Below, piece by piece: positions 24,903 to 31,957 of a stretch of DNA of 34,061 nt (within the stretch, counting starts at the first letter, position 1; each line of letters opens with the position of its first letter). Both the position numbers and the translations under genes were made by a program. Location of the stretch: contig JAPLGJ010000190.1 of assembly GCA_026390215.1 (NCBI GenBank), positions 1-34,061 of the forward strand, given 5' to 3'. Below the pieces are notes generated by a model, which saw only the letters and a list, made by a program, of their open reading frames with translations, had not been told where the DNA came from and did not search any database. This stretch comes from Caldisericota bacterium (lineage in GTDB: Bacteria; Caldisericota; Caldisericia; Cryosericales; Cryosericaceae).

Positions 24903-24930
24903 ATACTACTCGGGAGAGGCCCGATTTCAA
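24903..24930 (-). promoter_or_regulatory. Candidate promoter of the pth-to-tpiA operon
   Basis: Reading leftward, TTGAAA (24930-24925) and TAGTAT (24908-24903) are 16 nt apart. Initiation about 7 nt later falls at the GTG chosen for pth, implying a leaderless or very short-leader transcript. It is back to back with the rplU promoter, leaving about 11 bp between the two -35 boxes. Confidence 0.5.
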
Positions 24931-24941
24931 GCTGTGAACGG

Positions 24942-24969
24942 TTGACAGGGGCCTCGAATGCCGTATACT
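24942..24969 (+). promoter_or_regulatory. Promoter of the rplU-rpmA-obgE-nadD-yqeK operon
   Basis: A perfect TTGACA (24942-24947) and TATACT (24964-24969) are separated by 16 nt. Start of transcription is expected near 24976, leaving a 5' leader of about 67 nt. Confidence 0.8.
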
Positions 24970-24980
24970 TTCTTTGCATT

Positions 24981-25017
24981 GGTCGGGTTCCCTAAGTGCC
25001 GAAAGGCCGCCTCGACC
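24981..25017 (+). promoter_or_regulatory. Structured leader upstream of rplU (possible L21 autoregulatory element)
   Basis: GGTCG (24981-24985) can pair with CGACC (25013-25017), enclosing a GCC-GAAA-GGC hairpin (24998-25007). It sits between the promoter and the rplU ribosome binding site, where several bacteria carry an L21 leader. Similarity to known L21 leaders has not been tested; the pairing is what I can see. Confidence 0.4.
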
Positions 25018-25042
25018 GAGCAATTCCTCGTGGAGGTAGTCT

Positions 25043-25351
25043 ATGTACGCTGTTATTGAAGCAGCAGGAAGGCAGTATCGGGTCGAGCTCGGCGAGACCG
25101 TCAAGATGGAGAAGATCGCCAGTGAACCCGGCACGCCGATCGTGTTCGACAAAGTCCTCGTCGTCACCACTGACGCCGGCACTCAAATCGGCAAGCCCTA
25201 CGTTCTGGACGCGAAGGTGACCGGTACGATCGTTCGTACTACGCGCGACCGCAAGGTCCGGGTCTTCACCTACAAGAACAAGACGACGCACAAGAAGCTC
25301 ATAGGGCACAGACAAACATCGACCTACGTGAAGATCACGGAGATCGGGTAA
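25043..25351 (+). CDS. rplU: 50S ribosomal protein L21
   Basis: Large-subunit protein binding 23S rRNA, 102 residues, the standard length. MYAVIEAAGRQYRVELG at the start and a lysine-rich TYKNKTTHKKLIGHRQ segment near residues 76-91 are diagnostic. ATG has GGAGGT about 7 nt upstream. First gene of the operon. The rpmA ATG follows 16 nt after the stop, with no ysxB/prp gene between them as in typical Firmicutes. Confidence 0.98.
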   Translation: MYAVIEAAGRQYRVELGETVKMEKIASEPGTPIVFDKVLVVTTDAGTQIGKPYVLDAKVTGTIVRTTRDRKVRVFTYKNKTTHKKLIGHRQTSTYVKITEIG

Positions 25352-25366
25352 GAGGGGTGGTGAACA

Positions 25367-25648
25367 ATGGCACACAAGAAAGCAGGCGGCAAGTCACGTA
25401 ACGGGCGGGACAGCAACGCGCAGTACCTCGGTGTCAAACTCTATGATGGTCAAGTCGTTCGGCCAGGCAACATTATCGTGCGTCAGCGCGGCGAGCACTT
25501 CAAAGCCGGCAAGGGCGTCATGATGGGCCGTGACTATACCTTGTTCGCTGTCATCGACGGGACCGTGAAGTTCGAGTCGCTCAAGACAGTGAAGCGCGTT
25601 CACGTGCTGCCCGTTCCCGAGCTTCCTGTTCCTGAGCAGGCGAATTAG
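25367..25648 (+). CDS. rpmA: 50S ribosomal protein L27
   Basis: Large-subunit protein whose N-terminal tail reaches the peptidyl transferase centre. MAHKKAGGKSRNGRDSNAQY and the later GNIIVRQRG and KAGKGVMMGRD are family hallmarks. The 93-residue protein begins directly with the mature tail and lacks the cleaved extension seen in most Firmicutes and Fusobacteria, which fits the absence of the Prp protease gene. The C terminus (PVPELPVPEQAN) is slightly longer than in Escherichia coli. Confidence 0.98.
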   Translation: MAHKKAGGKSRNGRDSNAQYLGVKLYDGQVVRPGNIIVRQRGEHFKAGKGVMMGRDYTLFAVIDGTVKFESLKTVKRVHVLPVPELPVPEQAN

Positions 25649-25668
25649 CCCACAAAGGGAGCATTCTC

Positions 25669-26970
25669 ATTAGAGACTCAGCTGACCGCATTGTCGATGA
25701 GGTCATCGTCCGAGTCACCTCGGGACACGGCGGGAACGGAGCAATGAGCTTCCGCCGTGAGAAGTATGTTGAGAAGGGCGGGCCGGATGGCGGTGATGGC
25801 GGCAGAGGCGGAGACGTTATCTTTGTTGCCACCGCCCGCTACTCGAGCCTTCAGTTCTTTGCAAAGAAGCGGACGTTTAGGGCTCAGGCTGGAGAGCCGG
25901 GCGCCGGGCGCAACAAGCACGGCAGTGATGGACTGGATGTCACCATCCTGGTCCCGCTGGGAACGGTCCTGACGGATATTGTCTCAGAGGAAGTCCTGGC
26001 TGACCTGGTCGACGAGGGCGAGACTGTCACCGTAGCCCGTGGCGGAGGCGGTGGCAGGGGCAACGCGGCGTTTGCCACGTCCGTCGACCGTGCCCCGCGC
26101 TACTCCGAAGAGGGCATCCCTGCACAGGAACGTCGGATCAGGCTGCGCCTGAAGATTCTTGCCGACGTCGGCATGGTTGGTTTTCCTAACGCGGGCAAGA
26201 GCACACTGCTCAGCAAGCTGTCCGCAGCTCACCCGAAGATTGCCGACTATCCCTTCACGACGTTGTCCCCGAACCTGGGCGTTGCGTTCTCGCCAGACGG
26301 TGAGCGCGTCACCTTTGCGGACATCCCCGGGCTTGTGGAAGGGGCGGCCGACGGTCGGGGCCTTGGCAACAAGTTCCTGGCTCACATCGAACGCAGTCGG
26401 GTTCTGCTGTTTCTGGTTGACGGAAGTTCGTCCGATCCCGACCCGGTCCAGGCGTATCACCTGCTCACCCGCGAACTGGAACAGTACAGTGAGCAGCTTG
26501 CAGGCAAGCCTCAATTCATCGTCGTCAACAAGATCGACGTGATCTCTCCACAGAAGCGGACGGGGATCCGCACGCGCTTTGTCCATGAGGGGGCCTCGCC
26601 TCTGATGATTTCCGCCCTGGAGAATACAGGCATCGACGCCGTCATCGAACGTGGACTGGCCCTCGTGCAGTCTGCGCCGGTTCCTCCCCGCGAACAGGTG
26701 ACGCGGATCTACAAGCTGAAGCCGTCTGATGAGACATTTGGCATCTCCCGGCTTCCCGACGGCATGCTCTCTGCGTCGGGACGCTATCTCGACAGGATCG
26801 TCCACACGACCGACTTCGAGAAGCCGTTTCAGGTCACACTCCTGGACCAGAGGATGCGCAAGATCGGCGTCGAGAAGGCTCTCCGCAAGAAGGGGGCTCA
26901 CGACGGACAAAACGTCATGATCGGCGGCCGTGTCTTCACTCTGGGAGAAGAGACAACCAAGAAGAGATGA
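25669..26970 (+). CDS. obgE: GTPase Obg, apparently initiated at ATT
   Basis: Essential ribosome-assembly and stress GTPase. The 433-residue reading holds the glycine-rich Obg domain (VDEVIVRVTSGHGGNGAMSF, GGPDGGDGGRGGDV), the G domain with GFPNAGKS (about 170), DIPGLVEG and NKID (about 288), and the C-terminal OCT domain from about 345 (GRYLDRIVHTTDFE, GAHDGQNVMIGG). The first in-frame ATG (25744) falls inside the Obg domain, after GGNGA, and would remove 25 conserved residues. Between the upstream in-frame stop (25633) and that ATG there is no ATG or GTG in frame. ATT at 25669 has AAAGGGAG with 7-nt spacing, so I take it as the start. The obgE stop overlaps nadD. Confidence 0.9.
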   Translation: MRDSADRIVDEVIVRVTSGHGGNGAMSFRREKYVEKGGPDGGDGGRGGDVIFVATARYSSLQFFAKKRTFRAQAGEPGAGRNKHGSDGLDVTILVPLGTVLTDIVSEEVLADLVDEGETVTVARGGGGGRGNAAFATSVDRAPRYSEEGIPAQERRIRLRLKILADVGMVGFPNAGKSTLLSKLSAAHPKIADYPFTTLSPNLGVAFSPDGERVTFADIPGLVEGAADGRGLGNKFLAHIERSRVLLFLVDGSSSDPDPVQAYHLLTRELEQYSEQLAGKPQFIVVNKIDVISPQKRTGIRTRFVHEGASPLMISALENTGIDAVIERGLALVQSAPVPPREQVTRIYKLKPSDETFGISRLPDGMLSASGRYLDRIVHTTDFEKPFQVTLLDQRMRKIGVEKALRKKGAHDGQNVMIGGRVFTLGEETTKKR

Positions 26971-27554
26971 AGACCGTTCTGTATGGGGGGGCGTTCGACC
27001 CTGTCCATGCTGGTCACGTCTTTGTCGGCCATGAGGCCCTGCGCCTCATGGCTCCTTCCATCCTTATGCTCATCCCCACGGGGCTTCCCAATCCGGATTT
27101 CGACAAGCGCCTCTCCGCATCCGCCGCCGATCGTGTGGCAATGCTTCGGCTAGCCTTCGCAGGGGTGCCTGACGTGGTCATCTCCGAGATCGAATTGAGC
27201 CGTGAGCCAAGGCCGTCCTTCTTCGTGGACACGCTCGAAGGACTCCGCCCGTCGCTGGGTGGAGACAAGCCTGCACTGCTGCTCGGGGAGGACCAGCTTG
27301 TTGCGTTCCCGCAGTGGCATCGGTACCAGGACATCCTGGACCAGGTCGAACTGTGGTTCGTCCCACGCGCCGGCAGGCATCGTCCGGTCAGCCCGGAAGT
27401 CCATGCCAGGGCTCTGTTCGATATCAACCCGTTCGACAGCCTGTCGTCAACCCTGATTCGTGGCCGGTTGCAGCAGGGTCTCTCGGTCGAGGGCCTCGTA
27501 CCCCCGTCGGTCGCCGGGTATATTGCAGAACGCCGATTGTACAGAGCTCCGTGA
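26967..27554 (+). CDS. nadD: Nicotinate-nucleotide adenylyltransferase
   Basis: Adenylates nicotinate mononucleotide in NAD synthesis. The 195-residue protein has the nucleotidylyltransferase motif GGAFDPVHAGH at the start and SSTLIRGRLQQG near 159-170. The loop where most homologues have PPHK reads GLPNPDFDKR. ATG overlaps the obgE stop (ATGA) and the stop overlaps the yqeK GTG, in the common order obgE-nadD-yqeK. Confidence 0.93.
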   Translation: MKTVLYGGAFDPVHAGHVFVGHEALRLMAPSILMLIPTGLPNPDFDKRLSASAADRVAMLRLAFAGVPDVVISEIELSREPRPSFFVDTLEGLRPSLGGDKPALLLGEDQLVAFPQWHRYQDILDQVELWFVPRAGRHRPVSPEVHARALFDINPFDSLSSTLIRGRLQQGLSVEGLVPPSVAGYIAERRLYRAP

Positions 27555-28171
27555 CACCCCAGGAGAGAGATACCCTCGTCGGTCTCGTCGCTGGGCGCGT
27601 ATCGAAGAAGCGTCTGGAGCACACGCTCCGCGTGGAGACACTGGCAGTGAGACTTGCCCGTTTCTGGGGAGTATCTGAGGAGAAGGCCAGCGTCGCTTCT
27701 CTGCTGCACGACATCGTGAGGGATGAGCCCGACGCTGCCCTGCTCGGGCTGGCCGAGGACACCGATGACCCTCTGGCTCGTGAGATGGCCGGGACGGCCG
27801 CCCCAGTTGTCCTCCATGCTCCCGTCGGGGCGCTGATCGCTCGGCGCGACTTCGGTGTGTATGACCCCCAGATTCTTCAGGCAATCGCTGTGCACACGAC
27901 GGGCGCGCCCCACATGGACCGACTCGCGATGATCATGTTCCTTGCCGACTACTGTGAATCGGCCCGCCATTTCACCGGCGTCGAGGAAGTACGTTCTCTG
28001 CTGTTCAGCAGTCTCGAAGCGGCTATGCTGCGCGCGCTTGCGCAGACGCTCGCATATTTGCGCCGGCATTCCCGGCCCGTAGACAGTCACACCGTCGACG
28101 CAGCGGCAGCGTTCGCGCGTCTGGCTGCAGAAGACTCACAGGACCTTCACGAGGCGTGTCAACTCACGTAG
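27551..28171 (+). CDS. yqeK: HD-domain protein YqeK (Ap4A hydrolase family)
   Basis: The 206-residue HD-superfamily protein shows RLEHTLRVETLAVRLA, SLLHDIVRD (HD pair), LHAPVGA and VHTTGAPHMDRLAMIMFLADYCE, matching YqeK, which splits diadenosine tetraphosphate symmetrically in Firmicutes. GTG at 27551 overlaps the nadD stop (GTGA) and aligns with the family N terminus; the longer frame inside nadD is not used. RsfS, usually the next gene, is missing here: tRNA genes follow instead. Confidence 0.9.
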   Translation: MTPQERDTLVGLVAGRVSKKRLEHTLRVETLAVRLARFWGVSEEKASVASLLHDIVRDEPDAALLGLAEDTDDPLAREMAGTAAPVVLHAPVGALIARRDFGVYDPQILQAIAVHTTGAPHMDRLAMIMFLADYCESARHFTGVEEVRSLLFSSLEAAMLRALAQTLAYLRRHSRPVDSHTVDAAAAFARLAAEDSQDLHEACQLT

Positions 28172-28176
28172 GGCGC

Positions 28177-28243
28177 CTGTCCCCTGTTACAACAACTACG
28201 GCTGTCCCCTGTTACAACAACTACGGCTGTCCCCTGTTACAAG
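28177..28243 (+). repeat. 25-bp tandem repeat, 2.7 copies
   Basis: The unit, CTGTCCCCTGTTACAA followed by CAACTACGG, occurs perfectly at 28177-28201 and 28202-28226, with a partial third copy (CTGTCCCCTGTTACAAG) to 28243. It fills most of the gap between yqeK and the tRNA promoter. No hairpin or reading frame explains it. Confidence 0.9.
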
Positions 28244-28265
28244 GCTGGGAGCACCTGCGCCAAGC

Positions 28266-28294
28266 TTGACAGAAGTCTCCGCGCCGTGTAGAAT
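28266..28294 (+). promoter_or_regulatory. Promoter of the tRNA-Gly/Cys/Leu cluster
   Basis: Perfect TTGACA (28266-28271) and TAGAAT (28289-28294) with a 17-nt spacer. The first tRNA starts 19 nt after the -10 box. Confidence 0.75.
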
Positions 28295-28312
28295 ACTCGA
28301 GTACGTGATCGT

Positions 28313-28387
28313 GCGGGAGTAGCTCAGGGGTAGAGCATCGGCTTCCCAAGCCGAGTGTCGCGGGTTCAAATCCCGTCTTCCGCTCCA
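28313..28387 (+). tRNA. tRNA-Gly (CCC)
   Basis: Acceptor GCGGGAG pairs with CTTCCGC (28377-28383, one G-T); D stem GCTC/GAGC; anticodon stem TCGGC/GCCGA with loop TTCCCAA (anticodon CCC); T stem GCGGG/CCCGT with loop TTCAAAT; discriminator T; encoded CCA at 28385-28387. Confidence 0.96.
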
Positions 28388-28389
28388 GA

Positions 28390-28464
28390 GGCGGCATAGC
28401 CAAGTGGTAAGGCAAGGGTCTGCAAAACCCTCATACCCCGGTCCGAATCCGGGTGCTGCCTCCA
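28390..28464 (+). tRNA. tRNA-Cys (GCA)
   Basis: Acceptor GGCGGCA pairs with TGCTGCC (28454-28460, one G-T); anticodon stem AGGGT/ACCCT with loop CTGCAAA, anticodon GCA at 28422-28424; T stem CCCGG/CCGGG; discriminator T; encoded CCA. It begins 2 nt after tRNA-Gly. Confidence 0.96.
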
Positions 28465-28485
28465 TTTTTCTATCCAGGCATCCCT

Positions 28486-28572
28486 GCCGGGATGGCGGAA
28501 CTGGCAGACGCACGGGACTTAAAATCCCGCGGTGGTAGCACTGTGTGGGTTCAATTCCCACTCCCGGCACCA
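28486..28572 (+). tRNA. tRNA-Leu (TAA)
   Basis: Acceptor GCCGGGA pairs with TCCCGGC (28562-28568); anticodon stem CGGGA/TCCCG with loop CTTAAAA, anticodon TAA at 28520-28522; long type II variable arm; T stem GTGGG/CCCAC; discriminator A; encoded CCA at 28570-28572. Confidence 0.96.
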
Positions 28573-28592
28573 CAGTTGCTGCTATGGTGGCT

Positions 28593-29915
28593 TTATGCCT
28601 CAGTATCCGACCCCGAGTTGCCAAGACTACGTGTGTGGCGGTAGACTCTCCACGTGATCTCGGCATTGCCCATACGTGAGAGTGGAACCGAGATCTCGGG
28701 GTTGGTATCCGCAACCTGCGACCCTGATCCAAACTGGATTCCCATGTTCATGCCGGCAAGGTAGGTCTTCTCATACAGCACGGCGTCGATACCATTCTTC
28801 TTGCGCGTCGTGCCAAGGACGAAGACGCGGGCCCCCTTGAAGTTCCGGTGTCTGACGCGATGCCTGAGCAGCCTGAAGATCCCCAGATCACGCCGTACAT
28901 CAGACAACCCATAGATGTGGTCACTGGGGACGTACGCTGGGTGAAACCGGTCATACTCCTCGACGACCTCGTTGAGGTCAGGCAGCGTTACAGCCATACC
29001 AATGACAGGATGATTCGGCTTCGTCACGTCTTCGACCACGAAGACCAGGTCTTCGATGGCAATCATCCTGAGTCCGCTCGCGAGATAGTCGAACTCCTCT
29101 TCGGAAAACCGTTCAAACTGCGGGTGGACGCTGGTGTCCCATGCCGTGTTATAGATGGTCTTGATGCGGGCCACCTCGTTCGCCCAATCGCTGATCTTGA
29201 CAGATCTGACGGCAAGGCCCTGTCGCGCAAGGCGTTGTTCGAGGTCCTGCCCTCGCTTTCGCATGTTCTCGAGGCGCTCCATGTACGGAGAAGCACTCTC
29301 GTGTGTCATGCGAAATGCATACCAGTCGTTTTCCTTGACTCCCCACCGCTCCAGGAAGCGCGTGTAGTACGGGGGTTGGTACGCCTCCATGACCATGGGG
29401 TGCTTGTCGAACCCATCGATCAGAAGACCGTCCTCGCCGTTGGCGTTGAAGCGTGCCGGGCCGATGATCTTCACCGCCCCGCCCCGCTGGAGATCTTCAG
29501 TCGCCGCGGCCAGCAATGCCGCTGCAGCCTCGTCATCGTCGAATGACTCGAACAAACTAATCCATCCAACCTCACCGTGTACCGCGGACTCATGGTAGGA
29601 ACGGTCGATGAACCCGGCGATGCGTCCGACCGGCTTTCCATCCCTGTGGGCAACGTAGTACTGCAGGAAGGAACAATGATGAAAGAAGGGGTTCGCGCCG
29701 GGGAACTTCTTCTTCCACCAGTTGCGGTCCGGGTTCAGGTCGTTCATCTCCACAGCCAGAAGGGGCATGACTTTGTGAGACTCGGCCGTCGTGTAGAAGG
29801 GTATGCTCCAGACGACGCTGACGAATTGTTTGAGCTTGCTGACTGGCAGGGCAAAGGATCCGTCCACGGAGACCGGCCGGGAGATGAGTCGCTCGATTGT
29901 CACTGTCGTTTTCAT
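28593..29915 (-). CDS. Large GNAT-like acyltransferase-fold protein
   Basis: A 440-residue cytoplasmic protein with no membrane segment. ATG at 29915 follows GGAGG by about 5 nt; an upstream in-frame extension is not needed. It matches a widespread but poorly characterised family in which an N-terminal block of the kind WWKKKFPGANPFFHH...YYVAHRDGKPVGRIAGFID is followed by GEVGWISLFESFDDDEAAAALL, IGPARFNANGEDGLLIDGF and PYYTRFLERWGV; these resemble paired GNAT (acetyl-CoA acyltransferase) folds. Substrate unknown; E. coli YghO belongs, I believe, to the same family. It is convergent with tRNA-Leu (20 bp apart) and divergent from the ABC-F gene. Confidence 0.72.
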   Translation of the reverse strand: MKTTVTIERLISRPVSVDGSFALPVSKLKQFVSVVWSIPFYTTAESHKVMPLLAVEMNDLNPDRNWWKKKFPGANPFFHHCSFLQYYVAHRDGKPVGRIAGFIDRSYHESAVHGEVGWISLFESFDDDEAAAALLAAATEDLQRGGAVKIIGPARFNANGEDGLLIDGFDKHPMVMEAYQPPYYTRFLERWGVKENDWYAFRMTHESASPYMERLENMRKRGQDLEQRLARQGLAVRSVKISDWANEVARIKTIYNTAWDTSVHPQFERFSEEEFDYLASGLRMIAIEDLVFVVEDVTKPNHPVIGMAVTLPDLNEVVEEYDRFHPAYVPSDHIYGLSDVRRDLGIFRLLRHRVRHRNFKGARVFVLGTTRKKNGIDAVLYEKTYLAGMNMGIQFGSGSQVADTNPEISVPLSRMGNAEITWRVYRHTRSLGNSGSDTEA

Positions 29916-29948
29916 GGTTCCTCCGGGCTGCTGATCATGACAGGTTCG

Positions 29949-29978
29949 TTGGTGCTCCTGCAATTTCGCTGCTATACT
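29949..29978 (+). promoter_or_regulatory. Candidate promoter of the ABC-F gene
   Basis: TTGGTG (29949-29954) and TATACT (29973-29978) with an 18-nt spacer, about 80 bp before the ATG. In the predicted leader GTATC (29997-30001) can pair with GATAC (30011-30015). Neither a leader peptide nor an attenuator is evident. Confidence 0.45.
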
Positions 29979-30058
29979 ACATTTGAGCCACGTTCTGTAT
30001 CGCACATCATGATACGTGAAACGGGCAACCTGTAAACTGATAGGATGTCCCCGACACC

Positions 30059-31957
30059 ATGCCGCTGATACTGGAGAACCTTGAGAAGATGTACGGCGAT
30101 CGCCTCCTGTTCCGGTCTCAGCACTGCACCGTCGGTGCCGGAGACAAGGTCGGTATCATCGGCCCCAACGGAAGCGGCAAAACGACGCTCCTCCGCATCC
30201 TGGCCGGGGCTGATGACGAGTATGCCGGGTCGGTCCAGATGACCGGTGGGGACAGCGTCTGCTTCATCGATGCTGTTTCGGTGGACCCCGAGCGTACCGC
30301 TCGCCAGATTGTCGCTGAGCCGTTCGAGCACCTCCGTGTCCAGGATGCACGCATCCGCGAATTGGAACGCCTTCTTTCCACGACTCTTGAGACGGATGCG
30401 TATCTCGTCGAGCTCGCCCGGCAAACCGAGCGGTTCGAGGCACAGGGTGGCTACGACTACATCGTCAGCATGAACAAGGCACTCTCCAGCCTTGGGTTCG
30501 CTGCAGAGGACCTTGATCGTTTTGCTGGGACGATGAGTGCCGGAGAAACCTCACGGCTGCGCCTGTCCCGGCTGGTCAGCGACACCAAGGACATCTGGCT
30601 GCTGGATGAGCCTACCAACTACCTGGACATTCCCGGTGTACAGTGGCTCGAGCGCCAGCTCAAGGGGCTGCAGGCCACCGTCCTGGTGGCATCACACGAC
30701 GCCTGGTTTCTGGACCAGGTCTGCAACAAGCTGCTCGTCATCGAAAACGGGGCTCTGCGCCTCTTCAGCGGTGGGTACACCGACTACGTCCGGGTCAGGG
30801 ACGCCGAAGCAGCCGACCGCGCCCAGCATGATGCTGAGCTCAAGCGGGAGATCGAGCGTATGCGGCAGTACGTGGAGAAGTATCGGTACGGGACACGCGC
30901 AAGCCAGGCTGCGTCACGCGAGAAAGCCATGGAACGACTCAAGACGAAGGTCCAGACTGAACCCGCCTCCACCCGCAAACGCGTCCACGTGCGGCTCCGC
31001 AACACGGGAGAGAGCGGAGAGATCGCTCTGCGTCTCGAGCACGTCAGCAAGTCGTACGGCGACCATGCGATTCTCAGCAGGGCAAACGTTACGATCCTCT
31101 CGCGCCAGCATGTGGCCATCCTTGGCCGCAACGGGGCCGGGAAGTCGACACTGCTGAGCATAGCGATGGGGCAGATCGTGCCGGAGGCCGGCGACATCTA
31201 CTGGGGACCGAGCGTGCGGTACTCCTTCTTTCCTCAGAACTACACGCTCTTCGACAAAGAGACTGCCATGGAATGGATCACGGCCCGCCGACCGCAGATG
31301 CTCATCTCGGAGGTCAAGGCCCTGCTCGGCAGTTTTGGCTTCTCCGCCGACCAGATGGACCAGCAGACCGGGGCCATGAGCAGTGGGGAGAAGCAGCGTC
31401 TTCTCTTGGCCCTGCTTTCCACCGAAACGGCCAACATGATCATCCTTGACGAGCCGACGAACTTTCTGGACATCCAGACGCGGGAGTCGCTCGCTTCGAC
31501 GCTCCGGGCGTTCGAGGGGACAGTCCTGTTCGTCTCGCACGACCGGACATTCATCGACGCTGTCGCCGACCGCGTCGTCCTTATCGAACGCAGCCACGTG
31601 TCGGTGCTGGAGGGAAACTACTCGACAAACCGGCAGGGGCTCTTCAACGACCGTCCCGGCCGCACCCTGCCATCTGGTCGCCCGGAAGTCCAGGACACTG
31701 CGAGGTCCATGCGGACGTCACACAACAGGCTCGTGGCCCTTCAGGCTCACGTACGGCTTCTCGAGCGCCAGATTGGCGAGATCGAACAGGAACAGGCCGA
31801 CCTCACCCGGAGACTGCAGGAAGAAGGGCCTGCAATGCAGGGAAGCGATATCGCTTCGCTGTCGGTGCACATTCACGAGCTGCAGGTACGACGGGACGAG
31901 TTGTTCGAGGAGCTGGCAATGGCGGAAGAGCGGTTCCTACAAGCCTCGGCGTCGTGA
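30059..31957 (+). CDS. ABC-F family ATPase (translation factor type)
   Basis: A 632-residue soluble protein with two ABC cassettes and no membrane domain. Cassette 1: GPNGSGKTTLL (about 35-45) and WLLDEPTNYLDI. A basic linker of the ABC-F kind (YVEKYRYGTRASQAASREKAMERLK, split here as YVEKYRYGT and ASREKAMERLK) lies at about 270-305. Cassette 2: GRNGAGKSTLL (about 359) and IILDEPTNFLDI. A coiled coil occupies about 555-630. ABC-F proteins act on the ribosomal E site, some protecting from antibiotics. Both signature motifs deviate from LSGGE (MSAGE and MSSGE). The subfamily cannot be set by eye. Its last 21 bp overlap the end of scpB on the other strand. Confidence 0.9.
   Translation: MPLILENLEKMYGDRLLFRSQHCTVGAGDKVGIIGPNGSGKTTLLRILAGADDEYAGSVQMTGGDSVCFIDAVSVDPERTARQIVAEPFEHLRVQDARIRELERLLSTTLETDAYLVELARQTERFEAQGGYDYIVSMNKALSSLGFAAEDLDRFAGTMSAGETSRLRLSRLVSDTKDIWLLDEPTNYLDIPGVQWLERQLKGLQATVLVASHDAWFLDQVCNKLLVIENGALRLFSGGYTDYVRVRDAEAADRAQHDAELKREIERMRQYVEKYRYGTRASQAASREKAMERLKTKVQTEPASTRKRVHVRLRNTGESGEIALRLEHVSKSYGDHAILSRANVTILSRQHVAILGRNGAGKSTLLSIAMGQIVPEAGDIYWGPSVRYSFFPQNYTLFDKETAMEWITARRPQMLISEVKALLGSFGFSADQMDQQTGAMSSGEKQRLLLALLSTETANMIILDEPTNFLDIQTRESLASTLRAFEGTVLFVSHDRTFIDAVADRVVLIERSHVSVLEGNYSTNRQGLFNDRPGRTLPSGRPEVQDTARSMRTSHNRLVALQAHVRLLERQIGEIEQEQADLTRRLQEEGPAMQGSDIASLSVHIHELQVRRDELFEELAMAEERFLQASAS

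Noticed and set aside
27314..27550. N-terminal extension of yqeK
   Set aside because: It overlaps nadD out of frame and has no family similarity; GTG 27551 forms a normal GTGA junction.
28177..28243. CRISPR-like array before the tRNA cluster
   Set aside because: The units are directly adjacent with no spacers between them; it is a simple tandem repeat.
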